From: Planctomycetota bacterium
GTDB taxonomy: Bacteria > Planctomycetota > UBA8742 > UBA2392
Assembly: GCA_020849795.1 (NCBI GenBank)
Contig: JADZFR010000044.1
Location: 120,230 to 184,229, forward strand
Direction of reading: 5' to 3'
DNA: 64,000 nucleotides
Of this stretch, positions 17,147 through 26,577 are shown one piece after another (positions within the stretch are counted from its first letter, which is position 1; each line of letters starts with the position of its first letter). Both the position numbers and the translations under genes were made by a program. The notes under the pieces are model-generated. The model was not told where the DNA came from and did no database searches. It was given only the letters and a program-made list of their open reading frames with translations.

Positions 17147-17166
17147 CCCCCCGCGAAAGCGGGGGG
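17147..17166 (-). terminator. GC-rich hairpin terminator of the HEAT-repeat gene
   Basis: CCCCCCGC, loop GAAA, GCGGGGGG: a perfect 8-bp stem. Read on the minus strand it is followed by TTCTTGTTGC and lies 18 bp after the stop of the HEAT-repeat gene, so it is probably an intrinsic terminator separating it from thrC. Confidence 0.7.
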
Positions 17167-17184
17167 TGTTGTGTTGGGCCTGAG

Positions 17185-18528
17185 CTAGTTTTGCAGGCGC
17201 TTGAGGGCCTCGCCAACCCAGTAGCGCACGTCTTCGTCTTCGTCCTGCAGCGCCTTCTTCAGCGCGGCCTCTGCGGGGCGGGCTTTGTCGCCCAGCTTTT
17301 CCAGCGCGCGCGCGGCGTTGAACCTCACGCGCTCGTCTTCGTCGCTCAGGCACTTCGCAAGCTCGGAAACGGCTGCGCTGGCAGAATCACCCAACTGGGA
17401 CAGCGCGTTCAAACTGCGCAGCCGCACGTGCGTGTTGGCGCCGCCCAGCACCTTGCGCAACGGCTCGACCGACGCGGTCCCGATCGCGCCCAACGCATCA
17501 CTGGCCGCGCGGCTGACTTCGCCGTCGTCCTTCATGGCCGCCATCAGCTTGGCGACGGCGCCTGCGGCAGCCGGGCCAATCCCGCGCAAGGCATCGGCGG
17601 CCTGCATGCATACGGCTTCATCATCCAGCAACTCGGCCAGCGCGGGCACCGCGTCTTTGGCATCGGGCCCGATCTGCCCCAGCGCGATCACGGCGCGGCG
17701 GCGCACCCGGGCGTCGCCGTCACTGAGCACATCAATCAGCGCGTTCACCGCACCCTTGCCGATGCGGCCCAGCGACTTGGCGGCTGCGGCGCGCACGTTA
17801 GGGTCTTCGTCTTTCAGGGCCCGGGTCAGCACCGGCACGGCAACCTCGGCGGCCGGCCCGATGTTGCCCAATGCCTCCGCGGCGATGGTCTGCACGCTGG
17901 CAACGTCTTCCTTGAGCACCTCCATCAGTGCCGGCACAGCGCCGCTTGCGGCAGGGCCGATGCGGCCAATCGCGTGTGCCGCGTCAAATCGCACGTTGGG
18001 GTCTTTGTCGCGCAGCGCGTTGCACAGGGGCCCGACGGCCTCGACACCCATGTCGCCCAGAGCCTCGGCAGCGGCACGGCGCACGTCAACTTTTTCATCT
18101 TTCAGGGCGATCATCAGTTCCGGGATCGCGTCCTTGGCGGCACGGCCGATCTTGCGCAGCGCCTCGGCGGCGTAACAGCGGATCTCGCCTGCGGTGTCGC
18201 GCAACGCGTGGGCGAGCGCCGGCACCGCGTCAACGGCGCGGTGGCCGATCATGCGGATTGCCTCAAGGCTGCGCCGGCGGATATCGAGCTCGTTGGCTTT
18301 CAGTGATTCAATCAGCGACGGCACGCTGGCGGTGCCGATGCGGCCCAGCGCAAAAGCGGCGTCAAACACCACATGCTTGTTCTCGTCTCGCAGGGCGTGG
18401 GCCAGCGCCTTCACAGCGCCCTCGGCCTGGGGGCCGATCTTGCCCAGGGCTTCAGCGGCGCTGCGGCGCACCGCGGGGTCTTTGTCTTCCAGGCGTTCGA
18501 TCAGGCGCTGCACTTCCGGAGTCGTCAT
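17185..18528 (-). CDS. HEAT-repeat (PBS-lyase type) protein
   Basis: A 447-residue cytoplasmic protein built almost wholly of about a dozen 38-40-residue alpha-helical repeats with the pattern 'D.d..VR..AA.ALG.IG..A..AVPAL...L.D'. Such solenoids act as protein-binding scaffolds; no catalytic residues are seen. The start is ATG at 18528 with GAGGGT upstream. A strong terminator-like hairpin follows, so the gene is its own unit. The partner is unknown. Confidence 0.9.
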   Translation of the reverse strand: MTTPEVQRLIERLEDKDPAVRRSAAEALGKIGPQAEGAVKALAHALRDENKHVVFDAAFALGRIGTASVPSLIESLKANELDIRRRSLEAIRMIGHRAVDAVPALAHALRDTAGEIRCYAAEALRKIGRAAKDAIPELMIALKDEKVDVRRAAAEALGDMGVEAVGPLCNALRDKDPNVRFDAAHAIGRIGPAASGAVPALMEVLKEDVASVQTIAAEALGNIGPAAEVAVPVLTRALKDEDPNVRAAAAKSLGRIGKGAVNALIDVLSDGDARVRRRAVIALGQIGPDAKDAVPALAELLDDEAVCMQAADALRGIGPAAAGAVAKLMAAMKDDGEVSRAASDALGAIGTASVEPLRKVLGGANTHVRLRSLNALSQLGDSASAAVSELAKCLSDEDERVRFNAARALEKLGDKARPAEAALKKALQDEDEDVRYWVGEALKRLQN

Positions 18529-18632
18529 GGGAATACCCTCGTCACATTTCTTTCAATATACCATGCTCAGCCGCGCACTGCCCGGCAAGGCGGTACTCAG
18601 CCTAACAGTGGCGCTTTCGGATTCATGCCCGA

Positions 18633-19943
18633 TTACTTAAGGACCCAGGCCTTCCACTCGGCCTCGAAATCGGCCAGCGGTTTGCCGAAGCGCTTGGCGA
18701 AGTCACGGCGCTGGGTGTCCGTGCGGTAGTAGTCCACGAGCAAATACAAATACGCCTTGCGGTGCTCTTTGTTCTCGAACAGGCAGTACCAGCCCACGCT
18801 GCCCGCCAGCGCATACTTTTCGGTACTCGAGATCGGTGTGCCCTCGGCAAAACCCGCGTGTCCCTGCGCGAAAATCGGCGCCAGCTCGGGCACCTTGCTG
18901 TCTTTGCCCTTCCACGCCTTGATCGTCCAGTTGCGCTGGTCTTCGAGGCCCTTGAGTTTGTAGCCGGTCTTGGTGAGTTTCAGGTCTTCAAACACAATCG
19001 CGATGCTTTCAACAATCCAGGCATGTTCGCGCGTCGCGGCCAGCGACCAGGCATCCATGCCGCCGCGCCGACCGCGCAAGCCGATCTCGACCAGCCGGTG
19101 CGCGCACTCGTGAAACAGCGTGCGGGCCAGGTTGTCCCAGCTCTTGTTCTTGCGGCCGACAAAGTCGCAGCGCTCGGCATTGACCAGCACCGCACCCAGC
19201 GAGCCGACGTGCATGCCGCCGTTGTCTTTGCCCATCGGAAAGCCGAGCGACGTCGTGAAATCCACAAACGTTGCAGCATCCTTGCAGCACCAGACCACGT
19301 TGGGGTGCGGGCGGCGCGGCAGCACGTCGCCCAGCAACTCGAAAAAGATCTCGTCGAAGCGCTCCAGGTACTCGGCGTATTTCTTCGCGCGTGACCAGGG
19401 CAGATCGGTCACCAGGCAGAACGTCTTGCCGACGATCACCCACGGCTGTTGCCAGGTCACTTCGCGCTCTTGCTTGGCGGGCGAGCCTTCCAGCGCGATC
19501 GCCAGCGGTGACAACCGTTCATGCTCGGCTTTGCGAAGCCACCCCATGCCCTTGAGTTCAAGCATGCCTGCGCGTCCCAGGGCCGGCGCGTAGTCGGGGC
19601 TGATCGTCAGCACGTCCTGGGCGGGGTTGCCTGCGTCAAAGGCCCCCTGGGCGCGGCGGCGCTGTGTCGCCTCAAGACGGTCAAGGTAGCCGCCCCATGC
19701 CTCGGCGGTGTATTCGTCGGACAGGTCGGCGCATGCGGCGATGATTTCTTTGGCGCGGTCGGTGTTGACGCCAGTGCACAGCCTGATGGCCTCTGAATGC
19801 AGCTTTTGCTCAAGGCAGTAGTCGGCCAGGGCGACCGTCGCGTCATGATAGCCCGCCTGCGACGGGTGCCATGGCAAGCCGTCGCCCGCATGCAGGCCAC
19901 AGGCCAGCAGGGCAAACAGCAGTAAGGTGCTTGTTCGAAGCAT
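18633..19943 (-). CDS. Secreted putative zinc metallopeptidase
   Basis: A 436-residue exported protein. The signal sequence ends near LLACGLHAG; LLAC could also act as a lipobox. Residues 278-282 are HECAH, an HExxH zinc motif inside LARTLFHECAHRL, and Glu312 in WIVES fits the third ligand of gluzincin-type peptidases. The layout resembles the DUF1570-like putative peptidases (weak family resemblance). The ATG at 19943 is preferred over 19982 because it begins the signal peptide. Substrate unknown. Confidence 0.75.
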   Translation of the reverse strand: MLRTSTLLLFALLACGLHAGDGLPWHPSQAGYHDATVALADYCLEQKLHSEAIRLCTGVNTDRAKEIIAACADLSDEYTAEAWGGYLDRLEATQRRRAQGAFDAGNPAQDVLTISPDYAPALGRAGMLELKGMGWLRKAEHERLSPLAIALEGSPAKQEREVTWQQPWVIVGKTFCLVTDLPWSRAKKYAEYLERFDEIFFELLGDVLPRRPHPNVVWCCKDAATFVDFTTSLGFPMGKDNGGMHVGSLGAVLVNAERCDFVGRKNKSWDNLARTLFHECAHRLVEIGLRGRRGGMDAWSLAATREHAWIVESIAIVFEDLKLTKTGYKLKGLEDQRNWTIKAWKGKDSKVPELAPIFAQGHAGFAEGTPISSTEKYALAGSVGWYCLFENKEHRKAYLYLLVDYYRTDTQRRDFAKRFGKPLADFEAEWKAWVLK

Positions 19944-20017
19944 GTGAATCGCCGAGGGGATGGCGACGGGGCCTGCCACCATGATCGGTGTTCAGGGCTG
20001 CTACTGCAACCGTGAAA

Positions 20018-20545
20018 TCAGCAACGCCGACGGCGCAGTGCTGCCACCGCCATCAGCGCCAGCATGGCCAGTGCCGAGGGGGCCACCGCAACTGAAGCTG
20101 CGCAGCCGGGTCTCTCTTCGGGTTTGGGGCCGTAGCACGCCGCGGGCAAGACGGGTGTGGAATCCACCCTGATCTCGAAGCTGAACGTCGCATCCGGGTT
20201 AATGCCGTCGCTTGCAGTCAGCGAAACGATGTGCGTAACCGACCCGACATCGAACGCGCCGCTGGTCGGCGTAACATTGTAGGGCCCGATGGCGGCTGCG
20301 GCGCTGAACTCGGACTCTGCAATCGCCTGAGTGGTCACGTTCGAGACCGTGCCCACCAGGCTGACCGGACTGCCATCCGTGCTGTTGACGGTGATCACGA
20401 TCTGCAAACTGCTGACCGGCTGGTTGCGTGCAGCGTCTACAAACCCGCCATCGGCGACCGACGCACCGCCCACGGTCACTGAAATCGTGGGCGCGGCAAA
20501 ACAGCATGCTGGAAGCACCAGCAACGCAAGCAACAGGGTTTTCAT
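20018..20545 (-). CDS. Exported protein with C-terminal Cys-type sorting tail
   Basis: A 175-residue protein with signal peptide MKTLLLALLVLPACCFA, a beta-rich cadherin/Ig-like middle (TISVTVGGASVADGGFV ... VTHIVSLTASDG), and a C-terminal three-part tail: a Gly-Cys motif (PGCAAS), a hydrophobic helix and RRRRC. This matches the logic of MYXO-CTERM/Synerg-CTERM type envelope-sorting signals. The ATG at 20545 is preceded by GAGGAT; 25 upstream codons look unrelated. The 1122-residue protein at 42.5 kb has a similar tail. Confidence 0.75.
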   Translation of the reverse strand: MKTLLLALLVLPACCFAAPTISVTVGGASVADGGFVDAARNQPVSSLQIVITVNSTDGSPVSLVGTVSNVTTQAIAESEFSAAAAIGPYNVTPTSGAFDVGSVTHIVSLTASDGINPDATFSFEIRVDSTPVLPAACYGPKPEERPGCAASVAVAPSALAMLALMAVAALRRRRC

Positions 20546-20730
20546 AGATATCCTCGCGCAACAAGCATAGCACGCGTACGCCGGCTTCCAAATACGGCAT
20601 TTCTGTGCGATCTGCGCCAAAGTCCGGACTGCCAGCGGCCCCCCCGCCGGCTCCGGGTCGAATCCGCAAAAGCAGGAAAAGTTGGAACCGGTGTAACGGG
20701 ATTTGCAACAAAGGGGTAGTTGAGGAAGTC

Positions 20731-20895
20731 ATGCATATCGCCACCGAAAAACTGGCCACGAACTCGCCGAACTACGCGCGGTTGCTGAAAAGCGCCCATG
20801 AGCGCGCCGAGCGTCGCAACCGCCTGGCCCACCTGCTGACCGCAGTGCGCAAACGCGCCGAGTTCGAGCACGCCCTGCGCGCCGTTGGCGCGTAA
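20731..20895 (+). CDS. Small basic hypothetical protein
   Basis: 54 residues, starting MHIATEKLATN, Arg/Ala/His-rich and helical with no membrane segment. GAGGA lies close upstream of the ATG at 20731. The frame is open further 5', but that part is Pro/Arg-rich and overlaps the 5' region of the divergent gene. No homologous family recognised; it may not be translated. Confidence 0.4.
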   Translation: MHIATEKLATNSPNYARLLKSAHERAERRNRLAHLLTAVRKRAEFEHALRAVGA

Positions 20896-20964
20896 CCCAT
20901 CAAGAGTTTTGGGTGACGCCGAGGCGATAGGTCGCCGAAGTCGCAGACTCAGTGGCAAGTGGAA

Positions 20965-22920
20965 CTACCGCCCGCGCAGCTTGGGATTGAACGCCTCGCG
21001 CAGGCCTTCACCAAGCAAGTTGAACGATAGCACCGTGATCAGAATGGCGATGCCCGGAATCCACGTAAGCCACGGCGCGTCGTTCAGGAACAGTCGGCCG
21101 TCAGCCAGAATCTTGCCCCAGGTGTCCTGGTTTTCGCCGGCGCCGATGCCCAGAAAGCTCAGCGTGCTTTCGGCCAGTACCGCGCCGGCCACGCCGATCG
21201 TCGCGCTGACAAGCACCGGGCTGATCGCGTTGGGCACCAGGTGGCGCCAGATGATGCGGAAGTCGCTCACGCCCAGGCTGCGCGCGGCCTGCACGAAGTC
21301 CTGCTCGCGCAATGACAGAATCTCGGCCCGCACAAAGCGCGTGGTACCCATCCAGCTTGTCAAGCCGATCACGGCCATCACGATGTAAACGTCGCGCTCG
21401 AACAGCGCCAGCACCATCAAGATCAGGAACAGTACCGGAATCGTCAGCATGATCTCGGTAAAGCGCATGACAAGGTCGTCGACCGTAATCGTCGGGATGA
21501 ACAGCTTGCTCACAATGCTGCGCGACTCGCCGGCGGCAGCCTGCGCCTGGGCCGCGACCAGCAACGCCGTGACCAGCAACAAGATGTACAAAACGACCGT
21601 AGTGATGAAGTGGCGCAGCACGCGGTATGCGCCGTAACGCGTGGTACCATCCAGGTTCTTGCCCTTGACCAGCGTCTCAAAGCGGTTGTCGCGCTCGGCG
21701 CGGAACTTGTCGACCACGGCCTTGCGCAGCTCGGCCCGGCGCTCAAGCAATGCGTTTGAACCCAGCGGCTCAAGCTTGTCTGTTGTCTTCTCGGCGGCGG
21801 CTGCAACGGCCATCTCCTTGGCCGTTACGTCCTTGCTCAGTTCCTCGGTCTTGGCCTTGAGCGTGTCCAGGCGCTTCCGGTCACCCTCAAGGATGTTCTT
21901 CTCCATGGCCGCATCTTCGGCCAGGTCCAGCGACTCAAGGTGCGCGATGCGTTCTTCGCGTTCGCCCAGCCCACGCTCAATGATTTCAAGCTGCGTCTCG
22001 TGCACCAGCAGCGCATGCTGCGAAAGCAGCAGGTTCAGCGCCGCCTGTTTGTTCTCAATCTCAAGCTGCGCGGTAAGCCGCCACTCGCTGTCTTTGGCCC
22101 TGGGGTCGGAGTCCTCAATCAGCTTTACTTCGGCGCCCAAATCACGAATCTGGCGCACCAGCATGTAGCTTTCGTCGGCGACCATGCTCGCGCTATTGTA
22201 CACGCGCCCTTCGGGCGTGCTTGACTCGACCGACGAGTTGTAGGCCCTGATACTCAGCGACAGCATCAGCACAACGCCGAACACAATTACACTGCCGAAC
22301 CGTTTGCCGAGCAGCGCCATCACGGCCTGCACCACGAAAAACCCGGCGGCGATGGCGAGCACCGGGATGGCTGCATACTCAAATTCGGCGGCCCACAGCA
22401 CACCGCCGCCGCCGCCCAACAGCAGCATGGCCAGCAACGGCAACCGCACACGCGAACGCCCGAAATACCCGGCAATGCCGCCCAGCGTGATGCCCAGCAG
22501 CACCGAGATACCGACCGCAAGAAAGCCGATGGTCAAACTGATCGTGCTGCCGGCCCACAGGCGCGCCAGAACGTCGCGACCCAGGTCGTCGGTGCCGAGA
22601 AAGTAGATCTTGCCTTCGATGTGCCGGCTTTCAGACAGCGGCGGCAGGAATGTGTCTTTCAACTCGGTCTTGGTGTGGTCCAGCACCGCGCCGCGCTTGA
22701 CCTCAATCGCCAGCGTGTCGCCGGTGATTGCCGCCTTGTCCATCAGCTTGATCTGGTCATCGGTCGGGCGCTTGCCGACCATCAACTGGCCAGAAATGGC
22801 GGCGCTGGCCAGCAACACGATCATGAACAGCGACAGCACCGCCGGCTTGTTGTGGAACAGCAGGCGCAGCGAGTCCTTCAGTGGCGAAGAAGGCTTGCGA
22901 TCAGATGTCCCGTTGCTCAT
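20965..22920 (-). CDS. OppC/DppC-type ABC permease with large internal insertion
   Basis: A 651-residue inner-membrane permease, about twice the usual 300. Residues 1-155 match the N-terminal half of the peptide/nickel permease family (LGTDDLGRDVLARLWAGSTISL, then GGIAGYFG). The family sequence resumes at about 485 (VDDLVMRFTEIMLTIPV) with the EAA loop near EQDFVQAARSLGVSDFRII and LAESTLSFLGIG. Between them is an insertion of about 330 residues: several hydrophobic helices (165-230), a charged coiled coil (255-415) and another helix (440-460). Both family halves look intact, so it is probably functional. It is 9 bp after the OppB-like gene. The ATP-binding subunits are not here. Confidence 0.9.
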   Translation of the reverse strand: MSNGTSDRKPSSPLKDSLRLLFHNKPAVLSLFMIVLLASAAISGQLMVGKRPTDDQIKLMDKAAITGDTLAIEVKRGAVLDHTKTELKDTFLPPLSESRHIEGKIYFLGTDDLGRDVLARLWAGSTISLTIGFLAVGISVLLGITLGGIAGYFGRSRVRLPLLAMLLLGGGGGVLWAAEFEYAAIPVLAIAAGFFVVQAVMALLGKRFGSVIVFGVVLMLSLSIRAYNSSVESSTPEGRVYNSASMVADESYMLVRQIRDLGAEVKLIEDSDPRAKDSEWRLTAQLEIENKQAALNLLLSQHALLVHETQLEIIERGLGEREERIAHLESLDLAEDAAMEKNILEGDRKRLDTLKAKTEELSKDVTAKEMAVAAAAEKTTDKLEPLGSNALLERRAELRKAVVDKFRAERDNRFETLVKGKNLDGTTRYGAYRVLRHFITTVVLYILLLVTALLVAAQAQAAAGESRSIVSKLFIPTITVDDLVMRFTEIMLTIPVLFLILMVLALFERDVYIVMAVIGLTSWMGTTRFVRAEILSLREQDFVQAARSLGVSDFRIIWRHLVPNAISPVLVSATIGVAGAVLAESTLSFLGIGAGENQDTWGKILADGRLFLNDAPWLTWIPGIAILITVLSFNLLGEGLREAFNPKLRGR

Positions 22921-22929
22921 CTCAACGCC

Positions 22930-23925
22930 CTAGGCCAGCTTTACGCGCGGGTCAGCCACGCTGTAAAGAATGTCCGAAATCAGAATACCCACCAGCGTCA
23001 GGGCGGAGCCCACGAACAGGCTGGTGATCACGATAAACAGGTCCTTGGCCAGCACCGCCTCAAACACCCAGCGCCCGAGGCCCGGCCACGCATAAATTGC
23101 CTCAAACACCACCGAGCCGCCGAAAAGACTGGGCAGCAAACCGGCCAGCATCGTGATGAACGGCAGGCTGGCGTTGCGCAGTGCATGCCGGTAGTAGACC
23201 GTGTCGCCGTCGAGGCCCTTGGCCTTGGCGGTGCGGATGTAGTCCTGGCCCATCACCTCAAGCATCTGGCCCTTTACATAACGCGACAGAATCGCCACGC
23301 CGCCCAGCGCCGCGATGAACGCGGGCACCGCCATATGCCACGTCCGGTCCATGAACTCGCGGGGCCCGCCAAGCTCGACGCCCAACGTAGTCGGCGAAAC
23401 GACCGGGATGCCCAGCGTGCCGTTGATGAACTTGATGACCAGGATCGCAAGCCAGAACCCGGGAAACGAGATCAGGAAGTACGAACCGATGGTCGCAATC
23501 CGGTCCACCGGCCTGCCGCGACGCAACGCCGTGCCGATGCCGACCGGGAAGCTGAGGGTCCAGGTAATGATGGTGGTCAGGATGACCAGCGGCAGCGTGA
23601 TCAGCATCTTCTGCCACATCGTCGGCAACACCGGCTCTTTGGTGCGTGCGCTCTTCAGGCGCCACTCATGGCTTGAGTCGCCGGTAACGACCGCGGCCAG
23701 GTCGCTGAAGAACTGGTCGTAAAACTTGACGTACTTCTGCACCACCGGGTCGTCGTACCCCATCTGGTCGCGCTGGCGCTCAATGTCGCTGGGCTTGGCT
23801 TTTGGGTCGAGTTGCGCGGCATAGGGGTCGCCCGGCGCAAGCGCGACAATCAGGAAGCTCAACACGCTGATAATGACCAGCGTGAGGCCCATCTGGATAA
23901 GGCGGCGAACGATGTAGGAAAGCAT
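22930..23925 (-). CDS. OppB/DppB-type ABC transporter permease
   Basis: A 331-residue, six-helix inner-membrane permease of the peptide/nickel uptake family. It starts with the typical MLSYIVRRLIQMGLTLVIIS and APGDPYA, and the coupling-helix (EAA) region is EVMGQDYIRTAKAKGLDGDTVYYRHALRNA, the site that contacts the ATPase. It pairs with the OppC-like subunit downstream and with the binding protein upstream (11-bp gap), forming one operon read from 26453 to 20965. Confidence 0.95.
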   Translation of the reverse strand: MLSYIVRRLIQMGLTLVIISVLSFLIVALAPGDPYAAQLDPKAKPSDIERQRDQMGYDDPVVQKYVKFYDQFFSDLAAVVTGDSSHEWRLKSARTKEPVLPTMWQKMLITLPLVILTTIITWTLSFPVGIGTALRRGRPVDRIATIGSYFLISFPGFWLAILVIKFINGTLGIPVVSPTTLGVELGGPREFMDRTWHMAVPAFIAALGGVAILSRYVKGQMLEVMGQDYIRTAKAKGLDGDTVYYRHALRNASLPFITMLAGLLPSLFGGSVVFEAIYAWPGLGRWVFEAVLAKDLFIVITSLFVGSALTLVGILISDILYSVADPRVKLA

Positions 23926-23936
23926 CCGGCTCCGCT

Positions 23937-26453
23937 CTAGTCCTTGTACTGCCCGTCTGTGAACACCGGAATCTCATCGCGGCGCACCAGCTCAGGCTCA
24001 AAGTGCCGCCAGGTGGCGCGTGAGTTCTTGATGTAGTCGTGGTCCAGGGGGCGGTCTTCGTAAACTGGTTTGCCGTACTTGTCCACCCCTGTTTGCTTTC
24101 TCCAGACCAGGTGACGGTCTACAATCGTCGTGGTCAGCGGCGAATACAGAAAAACGTACGGGAAGTCCGAAGCAATCTTGCTGAAGATTTCATGGCTCAG
24201 CCGCACCTGCTCGTCGGGGTCGTACACCTTCAAAATCTTGTTCATCAACGCGTCGGCTTCGGGACTGCTGTACCCCACGAAGTTCAAGCCGTTGGGCGGC
24301 GTGCTCGGCGTTTCCCAGAGCTGACGGCTGTCAAAGTCCAGGCCGCCGCTCCAGCCCAGCACACACACGTCAAAGTTCATCGCCATCACGAAGCGCTGGA
24401 TAAAGTCGTTCCACTCGTACTGCTTGTAATCCACCTCGACGCCGAGCTGTTCCCAGCGTTCCTTGGCCAGCACCGCCGACTTCTGGCGCGGGCCGGGCGA
24501 AGTCGAGTTAATGAACTGCAGCCGCAAGGCCTTTCCATCCTTGAACAACTTGCCGCCCTGCTCGCGGAAGCCGGCTTCCAGCAACAGCGCCTTGGCCTCG
24601 TCCATGTCAAAGGGCACGTATTGCAGTTTTTCGGTCGTACCTTTCTTTGGGCCGGACCGCCACGTGTGCTCAAACCGGTGCTCGTTGTTGTACCACGGCA
24701 GCACCGGATAGGCCGGGCCGTTGATGCGCGTGCCCTGGTCAAAGCACACGTACTTGATGATCTCTTCAACATTGATGGCCATTGACAATGCAAGGCGCAC
24801 GCGCTTGTCTTTCAGCAGCTCGCGCGTGTTGTTGAAACCAAAGTACTCGTACGTCGTGGGCTGGCGCTTGATCACATAGTAGCGGTCGGTCATCTCTTCA
24901 TAGCGCTGAACCTGGTAGTCCTTGGCGCTGTACAGGTCCATGCCACCACCCATGAACACAACTTCAGACGTTTCGCTGCCCAGCGCCGGGTCAAACACGA
25001 ACCAGTCCACAAACTCGTACTCGGCCTGGCGGTTCCAGTAAAACTCGTTGCGGCGCAGGCGCACGCGCAGGTTGTTCTGCCAGTACGGCTTGCTGGCCTG
25101 GTTCATCGGGTCGAGAATCATCGACCCCAGGTACGACGGCGCCAGCGCAAACTCACGGTCGCGCGAGCGCAGCGCCCGCATCGGGTTGTACTTGGCGCGG
25201 TCGATGCCCAGATCGTCAGGCCCGACACTCTTGCGCACCGCCTCTTCGGTCCATGACTGCAGGTTCCAACGGTGGAACGGCAGCACGCTGCCCGTCAGGT
25301 CCGACAATGCCGGCGAATACAGCTCGTCATACACCACCTGCAGCCGGTGCGGGTCCTGCGGAAACATCCGGATCTCGACGATGCTGGTGTAGCTGCTGCG
25401 ACGCGGGCTGCCAAAGTCGGCGTTCTTGATGTGGTCGTACGTCAGCTTGACGTCACGCGCCCCGAACTCAGGCCCGCGCCCCCACCATGGCCCGTCCTCT
25501 TCGTCGCCAAACCGATACTGGTAATTGTCAGCTTCGACCTTGGTGCCCTTTTCCGGCTTCAGACGATCTCGAATCGCGCGGATCGCTTCTTCGCGGCTGT
25601 CGGCCACGATGATCCCGGCTTCGGTACCGCCGACCTTGGTGGTCCACACGTTGGCCGGGTCGTCAAAGAACGGGCCATCAGTCCAATACACACCCTTGTG
25701 CAGGTTGCAGTCGACGACCGGGTTGTGCTGGATGTGCGCGATTCCCGCCTGTCCCAGCAACCCGCCAAACTCGCGCTTGAACTCGTCGAACTTCTGGTCT
25801 GCCTTCTTGTCCGCCGGCATCGCGTCCCACGCGGCCTGTGCCGCGGCCGTCAACTCCGGAAACAGCTCGCTGCCAAGGCGCTTTTCAAGCTGCGCTTCAA
25901 ACTCGGGCTGCACGGCACTGACAATTTTGCCCTTCACGGGCGGGGCCGAAAAGCCGACTTTTAGCGTGGGCACCTTGGGGCGGCCCTCAATGAACGCCAA
26001 CGTGTCCTTGAGCAACCCCGCAGCTTCCAACTCTTTCTTCAGCTCTTCGCTGACCTTGGGTTCCAGTTCTGGCCCCTTGGTCACGGTATCAACGCGGGCA
26101 CCGTACTCGGCGCGAATCGCCTGCTCATAGGCTTCAGCCGTCAAGTGGCGCGGCACCACCGTGGTCAGCTCGTGGCGGACGACCACGGTTTCGGCCAGCC
26201 ACGGCTCAACCTCATACATGCGGTTGTAGCGCAGCACGCCTTCGAAAAAGTAATCGCTGATCGTGGTGTCCGTGGTCTTGGTGCTGGTCCACGGGTTCAT
26301 GTCTTCGGGGTTGCCGCCCATGTACAGGATAATCCGGTTCTGGCGGCTGTCGTTGTCGGCAATGCTGGCTGCGCCCGGCACCCAGAACACGCTTTGGGCC
26401 AGAAACACGAACAGCAGGATGGGCACGACAACCAGCGACCGTTTGATCCACAT
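23937..26453 (-). CDS. Peptide ABC transporter substrate-binding protein (SBP family 5)
   Basis: An 838-residue exported binding protein; the usual family length is 500-600, so it carries extra sequence, mainly a charged region at about 100-230. The N-terminal hydrophobic segment (to about residue 30) may be a signal peptide or an uncleaved anchor. Family signs are 'NPEDMNPWTSTKTTD...DYFFEGVLRYN', 'VKLTYDHIKNADFGSPRRS', 'LKDKRVRLALSMAIN' and a C-terminal 'QLWETPSTPPNGLNFVGYSSPEAD'. It should deliver oligopeptides or a similar solute to the two permeases. GAGG upstream of the ATG at 26453 supports the start. Confidence 0.93.
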   Translation of the reverse strand: MWIKRSLVVVPILLFVFLAQSVFWVPGAASIADNDSRQNRIILYMGGNPEDMNPWTSTKTTDTTISDYFFEGVLRYNRMYEVEPWLAETVVVRHELTTVVPRHLTAEAYEQAIRAEYGARVDTVTKGPELEPKVSEELKKELEAAGLLKDTLAFIEGRPKVPTLKVGFSAPPVKGKIVSAVQPEFEAQLEKRLGSELFPELTAAAQAAWDAMPADKKADQKFDEFKREFGGLLGQAGIAHIQHNPVVDCNLHKGVYWTDGPFFDDPANVWTTKVGGTEAGIIVADSREEAIRAIRDRLKPEKGTKVEADNYQYRFGDEEDGPWWGRGPEFGARDVKLTYDHIKNADFGSPRRSSYTSIVEIRMFPQDPHRLQVVYDELYSPALSDLTGSVLPFHRWNLQSWTEEAVRKSVGPDDLGIDRAKYNPMRALRSRDREFALAPSYLGSMILDPMNQASKPYWQNNLRVRLRRNEFYWNRQAEYEFVDWFVFDPALGSETSEVVFMGGGMDLYSAKDYQVQRYEEMTDRYYVIKRQPTTYEYFGFNNTRELLKDKRVRLALSMAINVEEIIKYVCFDQGTRINGPAYPVLPWYNNEHRFEHTWRSGPKKGTTEKLQYVPFDMDEAKALLLEAGFREQGGKLFKDGKALRLQFINSTSPGPRQKSAVLAKERWEQLGVEVDYKQYEWNDFIQRFVMAMNFDVCVLGWSGGLDFDSRQLWETPSTPPNGLNFVGYSSPEADALMNKILKVYDPDEQVRLSHEIFSKIASDFPYVFLYSPLTTTIVDRHLVWRKQTGVDKYGKPVYEDRPLDHDYIKNSRATWRHFEPELVRRDEIPVFTDGQYKD

Positions 26454-26577
26454 AGCGCAACCTCAGTTTCAAGCCGTTGTCTGAACTGCCACTGGCGGGT
26501 TCGCCGGGGGTTTGTTTGCTTACGCCCCGGCTTCACCCTGGCCGCCCTTTTTCCGGCGGCTTACCTTACAGGCACTC

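Noticed and set aside
17096..17353. N-terminal extension of threonine synthase
   Set aside because: Arg-rich, crosses the terminator hairpin and the HEAT gene 3' end; the ATG at 17095 has a ribosome site.
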